This document shows, in pieces, positions 34,460 to 42,543 of a DNA stretch of 64,000 nt (positions are counted from its first letter, which is position 1; each line of letters starts with the position of its first letter). The position numbers were made by a program, and so were the translations under genes. Where the stretch lies: contig CAZMOM010000011.1 in NCBI GenBank assembly GCA_964568075.1, positions 23,752-87,751 of the forward strand, read 5' to 3'. Origin of the DNA: MnTg04 sp964568075 (GTDB lineage Bacteria; Pseudomonadota; Gammaproteobacteria; Steroidobacterales; MnTg04). The notes below the pieces were generated by a model. The model did no database searches, was not told the origin of the DNA, and saw only the letters and a list, made by a program, of their open reading frames with translations.

Positions 34460-35116
34460 GTGAAAAAACAAATGACTATTGCCCTGCTTGGGCTGGGCCT
34501 GCTCGGCGCACAAAGTGCCTTTGCAGATGATGATCTGTGGTTCGGCGCAAAGGCCGGAACCCTCGGATTCGGTCTGGAAGCGACCTGGCGTCCGGTTCCC
34601 TACCTGGATGTGCGAGGTGGATTCAACAGTTACACCTATGACAGTAGCGCCGTAGAAGCTGGTATTGACTACGATACTTCACTGAATCTCGACACCTTTT
34701 ACGCGACCGCGAATCTTCGCCCGCCGATGAGTCCGTTTCGGATAACGGCCGGCCTGTTTTCCAACAGCAATGAGATGTCGATGGTCAGCCAGGTCAGCGG
34801 GACATACGATATCGGTGGCATGACCTACACCGCCGCTGAAGTGGGTACGATAAACAACGTGATCGGTTTCGATAGCACGGCACCGTATTTAGGCTTTGGC
34901 GCGGATTTCCGTCTTGCGAATACGATCGGACTGAATATTGACGTTGGCGTGCTTTGGCAGGGTGAGCCGATTGTCGGCATGAGTGTCACCGGCCCTATCG
35001 GGCAGGATCCTATTTTCCAGGCGGAACTCGATGCTGAGACCGCGGCACTGCAAAGCGCGCTGGACAATTTCAAGGCATATCCGGTTGCTTCGATCGGAGT
35101 CAGCGTCAATTTCTGA
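34460..35116 (+). CDS. small outer-membrane beta-barrel protein
   Basis: A 218-residue exported protein starting at GTG 34460 with GGAGG upstream. The signal peptide (KKQMTIALLGLGLLGAQSAFA) is followed by amphipathic strands such as FGAKAGTLGFGLEATWRPVPYLDVRGGF and LGFGADFRLANTIGLNIDVGVLW. It ends in VASIGVSVNF, a typical barrel C-terminus recognised by BamA. The size and pattern resemble the OmpW/OM-channel-like barrels found across proteobacteria. It ends in a strong terminator (35149). Confidence 0.75.
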   Translation: MKKQMTIALLGLGLLGAQSAFADDDLWFGAKAGTLGFGLEATWRPVPYLDVRGGFNSYTYDSSAVEAGIDYDTSLNLDTFYATANLRPPMSPFRITAGLFSNSNEMSMVSQVSGTYDIGGMTYTAAEVGTINNVIGFDSTAPYLGFGADFRLANTIGLNIDVGVLWQGEPIVGMSVTGPIGQDPIFQAELDAETAALQSALDNFKAYPVASIGVSVNF

Positions 35117-35148
35117 TCGCCTGATCCGACCAACAAGCATCAATAATC

Positions 35149-35174
35149 AAAGGCCCGCTTAAGCGGGCCTTTTT
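35149..35174 (+). terminator. intrinsic terminator of the barrel gene
   Basis: AAAGGCCCGCTTAAGCGGGCCTTTTT is a perfect palindromic hairpin with flanking A and T runs, so it can work in both directions. It lies about 30 bp after the stop of the gene at 34460. Confidence 0.9.
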
Positions 35175-35190
35175 AAATACCCAAACCAAA

Positions 35191-35552
35191 CCGATCGGCT
35201 CGCACGCGGTGTTTATCGACGCGAAGTGATTCCTGCCCCACCTGGAGCAGGATGACCATCCCGCTCGGAAACTGGCGGCCGAGCTTTACATGGGGGCGGG
35301 AATACGCTCGATGGAGCGGGGTAATGTATCCGCCGGGCGCGATCCGGAAACCGGAAAAAACAGGCGACCGGCCCTCGAACTCCTCCGCCTGACCCTGCCG
35401 CGCCAGGTTATACACAGGCGCACATGGACATGGTCGTCGATGCCGTCATCAATGTGCATCGAACTCGCCAGGATATTCGAGGTCTGAAGATGGTCTATGA
35501 ACCTGAATATCTGCGATTTTTTCAGGCCCATTTTGAGCCCTTGGCAAGCTGA
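35191..35552 (+). pseudogene. tryptophanase/tyrosine phenol-lyase family, decayed C-terminal fragment
   Basis: Starting around 35191 the translation matches the C-terminus of beta-eliminating PLP lyases: SHAVFIDAK, a stop (TGA 35227-35229), FLPHLEQDDHPARKLAAELY, GAGIRSMERGNVSAGRDP, and LELLRLTLPRQV. A one-base deletion near 35406 then shifts the frame, after which it reads YTQAHMDMVVDAVINV and MVYEPEYLRFFQAHFEP before the normal-looking stop (TGA 35550-35552). So only the last 115 or so residues of a roughly 460-residue enzyme survive, with one in-frame stop and one frameshift. It lies right after the barrel gene's terminator. Confidence 0.8.
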
Positions 35553-35704
35553 CTTGTTGCATAGCAGCAATAACGCGATGCATCAACGTCAAACGCCTTA
35601 CTGCGGTACACTTTGCAACAGAATCTTGAAATTGTGAAATACGCCCATGACGGGTATATGCTGCTGTGTAGGATGGGCGCTGGGCCAAAACCGCGAGCTT
35701 TTTT

Positions 35705-36241
35705 ATGAGCACGAGCAAATCAGGCGTTTTCAGAATTCTCCAGTCTGTCCTTAGCGGCAAAACTGTGGATCAGTCACGCCCGGACCATAAAAAAAACGAA
35801 AAAAGATCGGACCCGTATCACGCGGTTACGATACTCGCGACGAACAAGTCCTGCGTGACGTCAAAAGCGCTCAAGGGTATTCGTTTTCTTTCGACTGACG
35901 CACCGGTGCTACCGCTTGAAGACTGCGATGTGGAAACCTGCCCTTGTCGTTACCAGCATCATGCGGACAGACGGGATAATCCGCGACGTGCCAGGGAGAG
36001 AGGCGAACCGGTACAGCCGATGCATGGAAAGGACCACCGCGTGGAACGCGACCGCCGGGCCACCGAAGAAGTCATCAAGGAATTTGACGGCTCCGATACA
36101 TACTTCGACTACATTTGTGAGCGTCTGGTCAAAGAACACGCTAAAAAATCGAAAGCAACGAGTAAACTCGACATCGGTGACGATGAGTGGTTTTCCGAAG
36201 ACCAGGTTTGGTACGAGTCCGAGGAGTCATCCGAAAAATAG
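35705..36241 (+). CDS. conserved hypothetical protein with C-x-C / HH-x-D-R-R motif
   Basis: A 178-residue, charged, soluble protein. Its central segment GIRFLSTDAPVLPLEDC, then CPCRYQHHADRRD, has a C-x5-C-x-C-x-Y-x-H-H-x-D-R-R pattern that looks like a metal site; I have seen this signature in gammaproteobacterial proteins of unknown function. The C-terminal third is acidic (DEWFSEDQVWYESEESSEK). The start at ATG 35705 is uncertain, as the upstream sequence is T-rich without a clear RBS. It lies between two remnants and has no obvious operon partner. Confidence 0.65.
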   Translation: MSTSKSGVFRILQSVLSGKTVDQSRPDHKKNEKRSDPYHAVTILATNKSCVTSKALKGIRFLSTDAPVLPLEDCDVETCPCRYQHHADRRDNPRRARERGEPVQPMHGKDHRVERDRRATEEVIKEFDGSDTYFDYICERLVKEHAKKSKATSKLDIGDDEWFSEDQVWYESEESSEK

Positions 36242-36515
36242 CCGTCATCTCTGAACGATACTGCCGGTCGAATCGGTGGAACACTGATTGTTGTCGCCGC
36301 ACCCGGTCGGCAATCACAAGCTCGATAAAAAGAATAGCCTGACGTCCCTGGTTTTACGGGCAAAACACCTGGCTGTGCGTTACACTTAACTTGCGTTTCG
36401 TAACAAGGTCCGGGCCAGGATTATCCTCGGTCTCACGGAATGACCAGGGTTTCCGGGTTGGGCCTGGTTGTTTTTTCGCTCACCTTGCGTAACGAGCTGT
36501 ACGGAGGAGAATGCG

Positions 36516-36974
36516 ATGCCTGTGAAAAAGTTAAAAGAATTTCTCGACAGCAACGACATCAAGTATTTATCGATCAGCCATTCACCCGCCTACACCGCGC
36601 ATACGATCGCCTCGTCCGCCCACATTCCTGGGAAGGAATTAGCCAAGACAGTGATCGTGAAAATTGACGACAAGATCGCGATGGCGGTATTGCCGGCTTC
36701 CTACCGTGTCCATCTGGGGCACCTGAAGGAAGCGCTCGGGGCAGATCATGTAGAACTGGCGACGGAAGCGGAATTCAGGGATCTGTTCCCCGATTGTGAA
36801 GGCGGCGCCATGCCGCCGTTCGGCAACCTTTACGGCATGGACGTCTATGTCGCTGAGCAACTGACGGAAGATGAGGAAATAGCTTTCAATGCCGGTTCGC
36901 ATACCGAATTGGTCAGGATGGCGTACAAGGATTTTGCGAGCCTGGTCGAGCCAAAGGTTACTGCGCTGACCTGA
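36516..36974 (+). CDS. YbaK/ProX-domain aminoacyl-tRNA deacylase-like protein
   Basis: A 152-residue protein of the YbaK/Prolyl-tRNA editing superfamily: SHSPAYTAHTIASSAHIPGKELAKTVIVKIDDKIAMAVLPA, where the conserved Lys in GKELAKTV is the catalytic/substrate-binding lysine of trans-editing enzymes, then MPPFGNLYGMDVYVAEQL. Members hydrolyse mischarged aminoacyl-tRNAs; which amino acid is unknown. The strong RBS GGAGGAG fixes ATG 36516 rather than upstream starts. Confidence 0.85.
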   Translation: MPVKKLKEFLDSNDIKYLSISHSPAYTAHTIASSAHIPGKELAKTVIVKIDDKIAMAVLPASYRVHLGHLKEALGADHVELATEAEFRDLFPDCEGGAMPPFGNLYGMDVYVAEQLTEDEEIAFNAGSHTELVRMAYKDFASLVEPKVTALT

Positions 36975-37101
36975 AGCGAAACCGGCGGTCGATTAAGGCA
37001 GGAAAGGCTGTTTTTCTCAGCTGCGCGAAGGCAAAATCGTGCCTGGCGGATTTTCACGCACCTCGTTCCTGTGGTAATGGTTTCCGGATTACCGGCTAGC
37101 G

Positions 37102-37332
37102 CTAGCGCCTCTTCCGTCTATCCAGCAAACCGGGGCCAAAAACCCGGCATGTGCTGGTTTTCGAATATCTGTGTCGCGGGGAGTAACTGCATCCGTAGGC
37201 TTCGCAGTATGAGTCGCAGTCCATAGAGTTTGGTTTAAATGTGCTGGAATTCAGGTTGAAATTGCCGTAGTAGTTCTTGCTCGCTGCGCAAGCGGTCAGT
37301 AATAGAGATACGACAAGTACGGCAAGTTTCAT
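37102..37332 (-). CDS. small Cys-rich lipoprotein
   Basis: A 76-residue product with a lipoprotein signal (MKLAVLVVSLLLTAC, lipobox LTAC) and a mature part with four further Cys (DCDSYCEAYGC, TSTC) and a basic tail (DRRKRR). Predicted to be anchored to the envelope with two disulfides. There is no strong RBS, and a hairpin TCAAGAA/TTCTTGA (37340-37362) lies just upstream of the start. Function unknown. Confidence 0.5.
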   Translation of the reverse strand: MKLAVLVVSLLLTACAASKNYYGNFNLNSSTFKPNSMDCDSYCEAYGCSYSPRHRYSKTSTCRVFGPGLLDRRKRR

Positions 37333-37573
37333 TTTTTGATCAAGAAATCTTTTTGTTCTTGATTATTCGGGTTTCGAGCTCCTTCGCGTAATGGCTGTCA
37401 ATACGGTAGCAATATCGATCAGAAATCGCGCCGACCCTGGTCACAGATCAGACAAAGAAATTCGCTTCGCTTGAGTTATTACCGGTTTGACATAATCCAG
37501 GACTGAACAAATGTTTCGCTCTGGTATGACCCGCGATGGTTTTAGTCAGGGGAGTGACTGACGGAGAAACTAA

Positions 37574-37733
37574 GGAAGCTCTGATCCATTCATGGACTCG
37601 TATCTTGCGCCCAAAATATCCAGTTTCTGTGTTGCAAATCTTCGCAATAGCCAGCTATTACGTGCGCTTCGCGCCTTGAACCTGAATATTTTAGACCACA
37701 ATCTACTTCGCCCATGAATGGATCAGAGCTTCC
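37574..37733. mobile_element. 160-bp IS5-type MITE with CTAA target duplication
   Basis: The element has 22-bp perfect terminal inverted repeats (GGAAGCTCTGATCCATTCATGG at each end) and is flanked by the same 4 bp, CTAA, at 37570-37573 and 37734-37737. It contains no ORF of size. GGAAG-type ends and a YTAR target duplication are features of IS5-group elements, so this is a non-autonomous derivative that needs a transposase from elsewhere. It sits exactly at the 3' end of the flavoprotein gene: the TAG stop of that gene is formed by the duplicated CTA. Confidence 0.85.
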
Positions 37734-39662
37734 CTAAGGCGATATCCGGTTCGATATCGACTCCATCGCCTGGTCCGCTGCGCGGCCGCCTTCGGAGATC
37801 GCATTGCGGTAATTCATCCGCGCGCCCAGTTCTGAATGCCCGAAATGAATTCGACCAAAGCCCGACCTGACGACATCCTTCGGTGGTGGATTACCGTTGT
37901 TTCCGAAGTAAAAACCAGGCTGAGGAGCGACAAACGCGTGTCCCCAGCGATTGAGAATGATGCCCGCGATGTCGCGCTGGTCGTCAAAACCTGCCGAGCT
38001 GAACATCCTGGTCATCTGTTGCCTGATTTCGGTTTCGTACTGGCGGTAGGATTTCGACAACAGTTCGTTTCGTGCCATTGCGCCCTGCTCTTTTATTCCA
38101 TAGCCGGGATAATTGAAAGGCACATAGAAAGTCATGACCGTAGGCTTGGCCGGGTCGAACGGTTGCTGGCTGTCGCCGGTAATCATCGGTCGGCGTATTG
38201 AACAGAAAGTACCGAAGCCATCGAACCATCGCGCCGACGAAATGCCGAGCCGGTCAAGAAACTTCCAGTTTCTCAAGGCGACATTGACGACCAGCACAGG
38301 GCCGTGATGAAACTCCTTGTATGCATTGGCAATATCGTCAGGCATGTCGCTGACGATGTTGCGGGCAACCCAGCCACCGATAGACAGAACGGCAGATTTC
38401 GCACGCACCCTTTTGATTTTTCCATCCTGATAATAGGTAACCAGCACCCCCTCAGCGCCGGCTGCCGGCTCAGCGTGACGAATATCGATGACTGTCGCTT
38501 CCAGACGCTCGCTGACCGGGTTTTCGGCCCGATCGAGCGCTGCGAAATTCACTGCGTTGTTAAGAATTTCCACGGATGAGTGACCGCCCTCGATCGCGTC
38601 GGGAATCAGATATTTGACGATATGGCGGAGATAACCGGTATTTCCGCCGGGGAAACTGAGGCTGACCTCACGTAATGGATCAAGCAAATCAAAAGACCCA
38701 TAGGCGGTCGTGCCCGGCAAAGCCAGTAGATAGGCGGCGTAAGCGGAAATAACGTCGCTGCTCAGGCCATAACTGCTGATCGCCAGTATCGGGTCAACAA
38801 ATTCGGCAACGTCCGAGCCGAGACCCATTTCTTTCTCCAGCAGATCCTTGTAGGACATGCTGTCCAGCCAACGGTCGAAATCATCGCCCTGATAATATTT
38901 TTTGCGCTGCTCGTAGGCGCGCACCAGGTCTTTTTTGAATCTCTCCGACCATGGTGTGTTTTCCAGCTTGTCGCGCCAAGGATTTTTCGCCCAACCGCCT
39001 TCGTTGAAAAAATAACCTGTATCGAATCTACGCTCGGCCCAATACATCGTTTCGAAGCTGTCGAGCGGCGCCTCGACATTCGAGCTACCGAACGCAGGCT
39101 CGGCGAATTCAAATTCTGTCGGCATGCCGGTGGTTTTCCATATTTCATCGGACAGGCCGTCACGACCGGTCGGCTGAATAAACCCGTTCGAGCCCTGCGG
39201 TCCGTACAGCCGATAACCGTCGACATCGAATTCATTTTGCTTGGCTTCGCCACCAAAGATCGGGTGATTATCGAGGATCAGGCAGCGTCCGCCAGCACCG
39301 TATTTTTTGTGAAACTGGAAGGCCGCGGCGTGACCGGCGAAGCCGCCGCCGATCACCACCATATCGAATGTCTCGCCAGTGTCCTCGGCCGTCTTTGCCA
39401 GCGCCGATGCATGGCCGTCGCGAATCAGGTGTGCGGCCTGTCTGACCGACGCGACGTTACCATTGGAGCGGGCGTAGTCCCCAACACCGCCATACCCGGT
39501 CCACGGGTCGCTAAAAACATCTTGCGATCGATCTTTTGCGGCGAACAATGGCGCGGGTGCCGACAGCAGGGCCGCGCCCGCGCCGATTAACACGCCGCCG
39601 AGAAAATCGCGCCTCGTGATTTCAGTGTCTAACCCGGACTTCCGGTTCTTTTTGGCGGCCAT
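37734..39662 (-). CDS. Tat-exported NAD(P)/FAD-binding oxidoreductase (spermidine dehydrogenase-like)
   Basis: A 642-residue protein with a Tat signal (EITRRDFLGGVLIGAGAALLS). The dinucleotide-binding motif VVIGGGFAGHAAAFQF and GGRCLILDNHPIFGGEAKQ show a two-domain FAD oxidoreductase; a late segment ELGARMNYRNAISEGGRAAD closes the FAD fold. The whole resembles Pseudomonas-type spermidine dehydrogenase and other exported flavin amine oxidases; the substrate is not proven. The stop lies within the CTAA duplication made by the MITE, so insertion preserved the C-terminus. The ArsR/AHSA1 operon diverges from it, 180 bp upstream. ATG 39662 starts just before the Tat signal. Confidence 0.82.
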   Translation of the reverse strand: MAAKKNRKSGLDTEITRRDFLGGVLIGAGAALLSAPAPLFAAKDRSQDVFSDPWTGYGGVGDYARSNGNVASVRQAAHLIRDGHASALAKTAEDTGETFDMVVIGGGFAGHAAAFQFHKKYGAGGRCLILDNHPIFGGEAKQNEFDVDGYRLYGPQGSNGFIQPTGRDGLSDEIWKTTGMPTEFEFAEPAFGSSNVEAPLDSFETMYWAERRFDTGYFFNEGGWAKNPWRDKLENTPWSERFKKDLVRAYEQRKKYYQGDDFDRWLDSMSYKDLLEKEMGLGSDVAEFVDPILAISSYGLSSDVISAYAAYLLALPGTTAYGSFDLLDPLREVSLSFPGGNTGYLRHIVKYLIPDAIEGGHSSVEILNNAVNFAALDRAENPVSERLEATVIDIRHAEPAAGAEGVLVTYYQDGKIKRVRAKSAVLSIGGWVARNIVSDMPDDIANAYKEFHHGPVLVVNVALRNWKFLDRLGISSARWFDGFGTFCSIRRPMITGDSQQPFDPAKPTVMTFYVPFNYPGYGIKEQGAMARNELLSKSYRQYETEIRQQMTRMFSSAGFDDQRDIAGIILNRWGHAFVAPQPGFYFGNNGNPPPKDVVRSGFGRIHFGHSELGARMNYRNAISEGGRAADQAMESISNRISP

Positions 39663-39804
39663 TTTAATCACCAGCGCACTCAGTTGAAATAGCGGGCCGG
39701 GCTTCTTGCTGCGCGCCGCCCTTGAAAGCGAAAAAGTGTACCACGGCCACTGCCGGCCCCTGGCCTTGTTTCTTTTGCCGAGCAAGCATACAGGTGATCA
39801 AGTC

Positions 39805-39834
39805 TTGACATGCAACCTTTTAGTTGCGTATTAT
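39805..39834 (+). promoter_or_regulatory. sigma70-type promoter with operator-like inverted repeat, ArsR operon
   Basis: TTGACA (39805-39810) and TATTAT (39829-39834) are separated by 18 bp. The spacer contains GCAAC-N6-GTTGC (39812-39827), a likely binding site for the ArsR-type product. The expected transcription start (about 39841) nearly coincides with ATG 39843, so the message may be leaderless. Confidence 0.6.
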
Positions 39835-39842
39835 GAATATCG

Positions 39843-40148
39843 ATGGATCAGATTTTCAAAGCCCTGGCGAACAAAAGTCGCCGCGAAGTGATGGATCAAC
39901 TGTTTGCTCGTGACGGTCAGACGTTGAATGAACTTTGTGAGAGTGCGAGCTTCAGCCGACAGGCCGTCTCAAAGCATTTACAAATACTTGAAAATGCCAG
40001 CCTCATTGTCACGCACTGGTCCGGACGGGAGAAACTGCACTACCTGAACCCGGCGCCGATACATGAAGTCAGCGAGCGCTGGCTCAAAAAATACGCTCGC
40101 AGACGCTTAACGGCTGTATCCGCACTCAAAAAACATTTGGAGAAATAA
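39843..40148 (+). CDS. ArsR-family winged-helix regulator
   Basis: A 101-residue DNA-binding protein: MDQIFKALANKSRREVMDQL, the recognition helix SFSRQAVSKHLQILENASLI and the wing REKLHYLNPAPI. It lacks the ELCVCDL metal motif of arsenic-sensing members, so it is of the type that pairs with AHSA1/SRPBCC proteins and responds to an unknown signal. It probably represses its own promoter, whose spacer carries a matching inverted repeat. The AHSA1 gene follows after 1 bp. Confidence 0.9.
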   Translation: MDQIFKALANKSRREVMDQLFARDGQTLNELCESASFSRQAVSKHLQILENASLIVTHWSGREKLHYLNPAPIHEVSERWLKKYARRRLTAVSALKKHLEK

Positions 40149-40149
40149 A

Positions 40150-40638
40150 ATGAGCAATAACCCCGAGTACATTTATGAAACATTCATCCGCACCACACCG
40201 GAAAAGCTTTGGGAGGGTCTGACCAGCGCGGCCTTTACACGGCTTTATTTTCACAACACCGAAATCAGTTCCGACTGGGAAGTGGGCTCACCTGTTGTTT
40301 TCAATCGAGCCAATGGCGGAGGCACCGCCGTCGAAGGAAAAATTCTCGCCGCAGACAAACCAAAGCTGCTGTCGTACACATGGAGAGCGCTGTATGACGA
40401 GGATATGGCGGCTGAATCCTATTCGCGCGTTACTTTCGAAATCGAAGCGATGCAAGGTGTGTGCCGCCTGCGCATCGTGCATGGCGATTTCGATGCCGGC
40501 AGCAAAACGTTTGCTCAGATCAGCAACCAGGGCTGGAGTGCGATTATCTGCAGCCTGAAATCCCTGCTTGAAACGGGCGAGCCATTGATGCTGGCTGGTA
40601 ACGAAGCAACGGTCGAGCAACAAAAAGGCGCGGCATAA
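40150..40638 (+). CDS. SRPBCC (AHSA1-like) protein
   Basis: A 162-residue soluble protein with the START/SRPBCC lipid- or ligand-binding fold: YIYETFIRTTPEKLWEGLTSAAFTRLYF, then a long strand pair YSRVTFEIEAMQGVCRLRIVHGDF and a C-terminal helix GWSAIICSLKSLLETGEPL. It is translated with the ArsR gene (1-bp gap). Such pairs occur widely; the SRPBCC protein may bind the small molecule sensed by the system, which is inference. Confidence 0.88.
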   Translation: MSNNPEYIYETFIRTTPEKLWEGLTSAAFTRLYFHNTEISSDWEVGSPVVFNRANGGGTAVEGKILAADKPKLLSYTWRALYDEDMAAESYSRVTFEIEAMQGVCRLRIVHGDFDAGSKTFAQISNQGWSAIICSLKSLLETGEPLMLAGNEATVEQQKGAA

Positions 40639-40697
40639 TCTAACCTGGATTCAGCTTCGCCGCGACACCTGGGTCGGGCTGATAGCCGTGTGATGTT

Positions 40698-41978
40698 TCA
40701 ACCCATCATTCCGATCGGCTCGTCCAGGCTGTCCGGGGGGACGGTAAACCACGCCGGCCCGTGGAGAGTCATGTAAATGCAGTCTTCCAGCCGCACACCG
40801 AATTCGCCGTATATATAGATGCCCGGCTCGTTGGAGAAACACATACCGGATCGCAATGGCGTTTTCTCGCCATGCACGAAGTTGACGCTTTCGTGCCCGT
40901 CCATGCCGATCCCATGACCGGTGCGGTGACTCAGACCCGGGGTCTGATAACCCGGGCCATAACCGAGCGAATCATAATACGCCCGGACGGCATCATCGAC
41001 TGCGCCGGCGGGCCTGCCCAGCGTCGCCGTTTCGAAAGCAATTTGCTGGCCCTTGCGAACGGTTTGCCAGACCTCGCGCTGCCGCTTCGTTGGCCTGCCA
41101 AAAACGAAGGTTCGGGAAATATCCGATTTGTATCCCTCGACGGCGCAGCCACAATCCATCAACACGATCTCTCCTTTCCTGATCTCCTGCGGCTGTTGCG
41201 TACCATGGGGATAGGCGCTGGCCTCACCGAACAAAGCCATATTCCAGACATCACTGCCACCCAAAGCAGTCTGCGCTTCATTCATCATGGCGTTGACATC
41301 TGCCGGGACCATGCCGGCAGCGAGATTCTGGTAAACGTGCCGATACGCGGTCAGAGTAACTTCGCTGGCCTTTTTCATCAGCTCGATTTCATGTTCCGAT
41401 TTGTACATGCGGCAACCTAGTGTGACCGGCACGGCCGATGTTATCGAAAATGAACGTGTGGCATTTCTGAGCCCCTCGACGACAAAATATCGCACGGTGT
41501 CCTCGAGTCCGATCACTCCGTGACTTAGTCCGCGATCTTTTAGGATTTCGGCCACACGGTTAAACGGACTCTCGTGCTCGTGCCAGGTCCGAACATCATC
41601 GCCAAAAGTCATCGACTCACGCACGCTGGGCTCTTCAAAATATGGCGTAACGACGGCTATCTCCCCGCGCCTGGGAATGACGACGGCGGTCAGGCGTTCG
41701 CTGCGCCGCCAGCGAATACCGCTGAAATAAAGCATGGCGGATCCCGGTTCAAGGACGATTGCGTCGATCCCCGAGTCAATCATCAGCGACTGTGCTTTGG
41801 CGATCCTCGATAATCTCTCGTCCACGCTGATCGGCTTTACATTGGCAGTAATCGGTTGCAGGCCACTGTCTCCTGAGTCGAAAGAGCCGCTGCAGGCGCT
41901 AAGACCTGCGGCCGAAAGGCTGGCAATACCCACGGTCAAGCCGCTGAGTTTGAGAAATTCGCGTTTGCTGATTGGCAT
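40698..41978 (-). CDS. exported M24-family (Xaa-Pro aminopeptidase-like) metallopeptidase
   Basis: A 426-residue protein with a signal containing SKREFLKLSG (Tat-like, with KR) and a lipobox-like LSAC. The creatinase N-domain is followed by the M24 fold with the five metal ligands: LMDCGCAVEGYKSDISRTF (two Asp), SHRTGHGIGMDGHE (His), SNEPGIYI (Glu) and VRLEDCI (Glu). It probably cleaves X-Pro dipeptides or a related substrate in the periplasm. The RBS AAGGAGTC supports ATG 41978. It lies tail-to-tail with the ArsR operon. Confidence 0.87.
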   Translation of the reverse strand: MPISKREFLKLSGLTVGIASLSAAGLSACSGSFDSGDSGLQPITANVKPISVDERLSRIAKAQSLMIDSGIDAIVLEPGSAMLYFSGIRWRRSERLTAVVIPRRGEIAVVTPYFEEPSVRESMTFGDDVRTWHEHESPFNRVAEILKDRGLSHGVIGLEDTVRYFVVEGLRNATRSFSITSAVPVTLGCRMYKSEHEIELMKKASEVTLTAYRHVYQNLAAGMVPADVNAMMNEAQTALGGSDVWNMALFGEASAYPHGTQQPQEIRKGEIVLMDCGCAVEGYKSDISRTFVFGRPTKRQREVWQTVRKGQQIAFETATLGRPAGAVDDAVRAYYDSLGYGPGYQTPGLSHRTGHGIGMDGHESVNFVHGEKTPLRSGMCFSNEPGIYIYGEFGVRLEDCIYMTLHGPAWFTVPPDSLDEPIGMMG

Positions 41979-42087
41979 TTCCGACTCCTTTAATATGGTC
42001 ATCCGGTCAGAATTTTGTTCTCGTAAACTGTGGAACGATGCGGGCTTGAATCTTCGCGCAGGGTCCATCGTCATTCCCTCGCTTTCG

Positions 42088-42460
42088 ATGTCGAATATTA
42101 CGCGACACGCTCTATATAATCACGAAAGCGCCACAATCGTAACCCTGTTGGCATTTGTTGCGCTAACAACGGTTGCTTTCGTTACCCACAAGAATTTTTC
42201 CTTCCGCGCGCCGTTTCTGATGTGGGGCGGAATGCTGGCACTGGGTATGATTGAATTTTTCGGTTCTGCTCGGCGCTTCGATGGGTCTGTGGGTCTGCGC
42301 TGCCATGGTGATTTATGCTGGTTGGGCCGTTCTTTACGACATTTCAAAAAATCCTACATGAGTACCGGCCTGGTCGGCATGCGGCAGCATCCTTGCAATC
42401 GTTCGCTCAATCACCCTGGTCTTTCGGTATGTGGTGCGTTTGTTTATGTCCGACGACTAA
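42088..42460 (+). pseudogene. Bax-inhibitor-1 (YccA/BI-1) family membrane protein, decayed fragment
   Basis: Pieces of the C-terminal half of a BI-1 protein lie in order but in different frames: ATIVTLLAFVALTTVAFVTHKNFSF and FLMWGGMLALGMI (frame of ATG 42088), VLLGASMGLWVCAAMVIYAGWAVLYDIS (shifted), HEYRPGRHAAASL (shifted again) and VRSITLVFRYVVRLFMSDD (ending with TAA at 42458-42460). At least three frameshifts and loss of the N-terminal half show it is dead. A terminator for the opposite-strand TonB gene lies just downstream. Confidence 0.75.
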
Positions 42461-42486
42461 CAAGCCAGGTAATAATTCAGCCGCAC

Positions 42487-42516
42487 AAAAAAAAAGCCGG
42501 ATCCAGTGGATCCGGC
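42487..42516 (-). terminator. intrinsic terminator of the TonB receptor gene
   Basis: GCCGGATCCA/TGGATCCGGC is a strong hairpin (42496-42516); on the minus strand it is followed by a run of nine T (A run 42487-42495). It lies about 30 bp beyond the stop of the gene at 42544. Confidence 0.9.
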
Positions 42517-42543
42517 CTTTAATCTTACATCGACTTCTTATTA

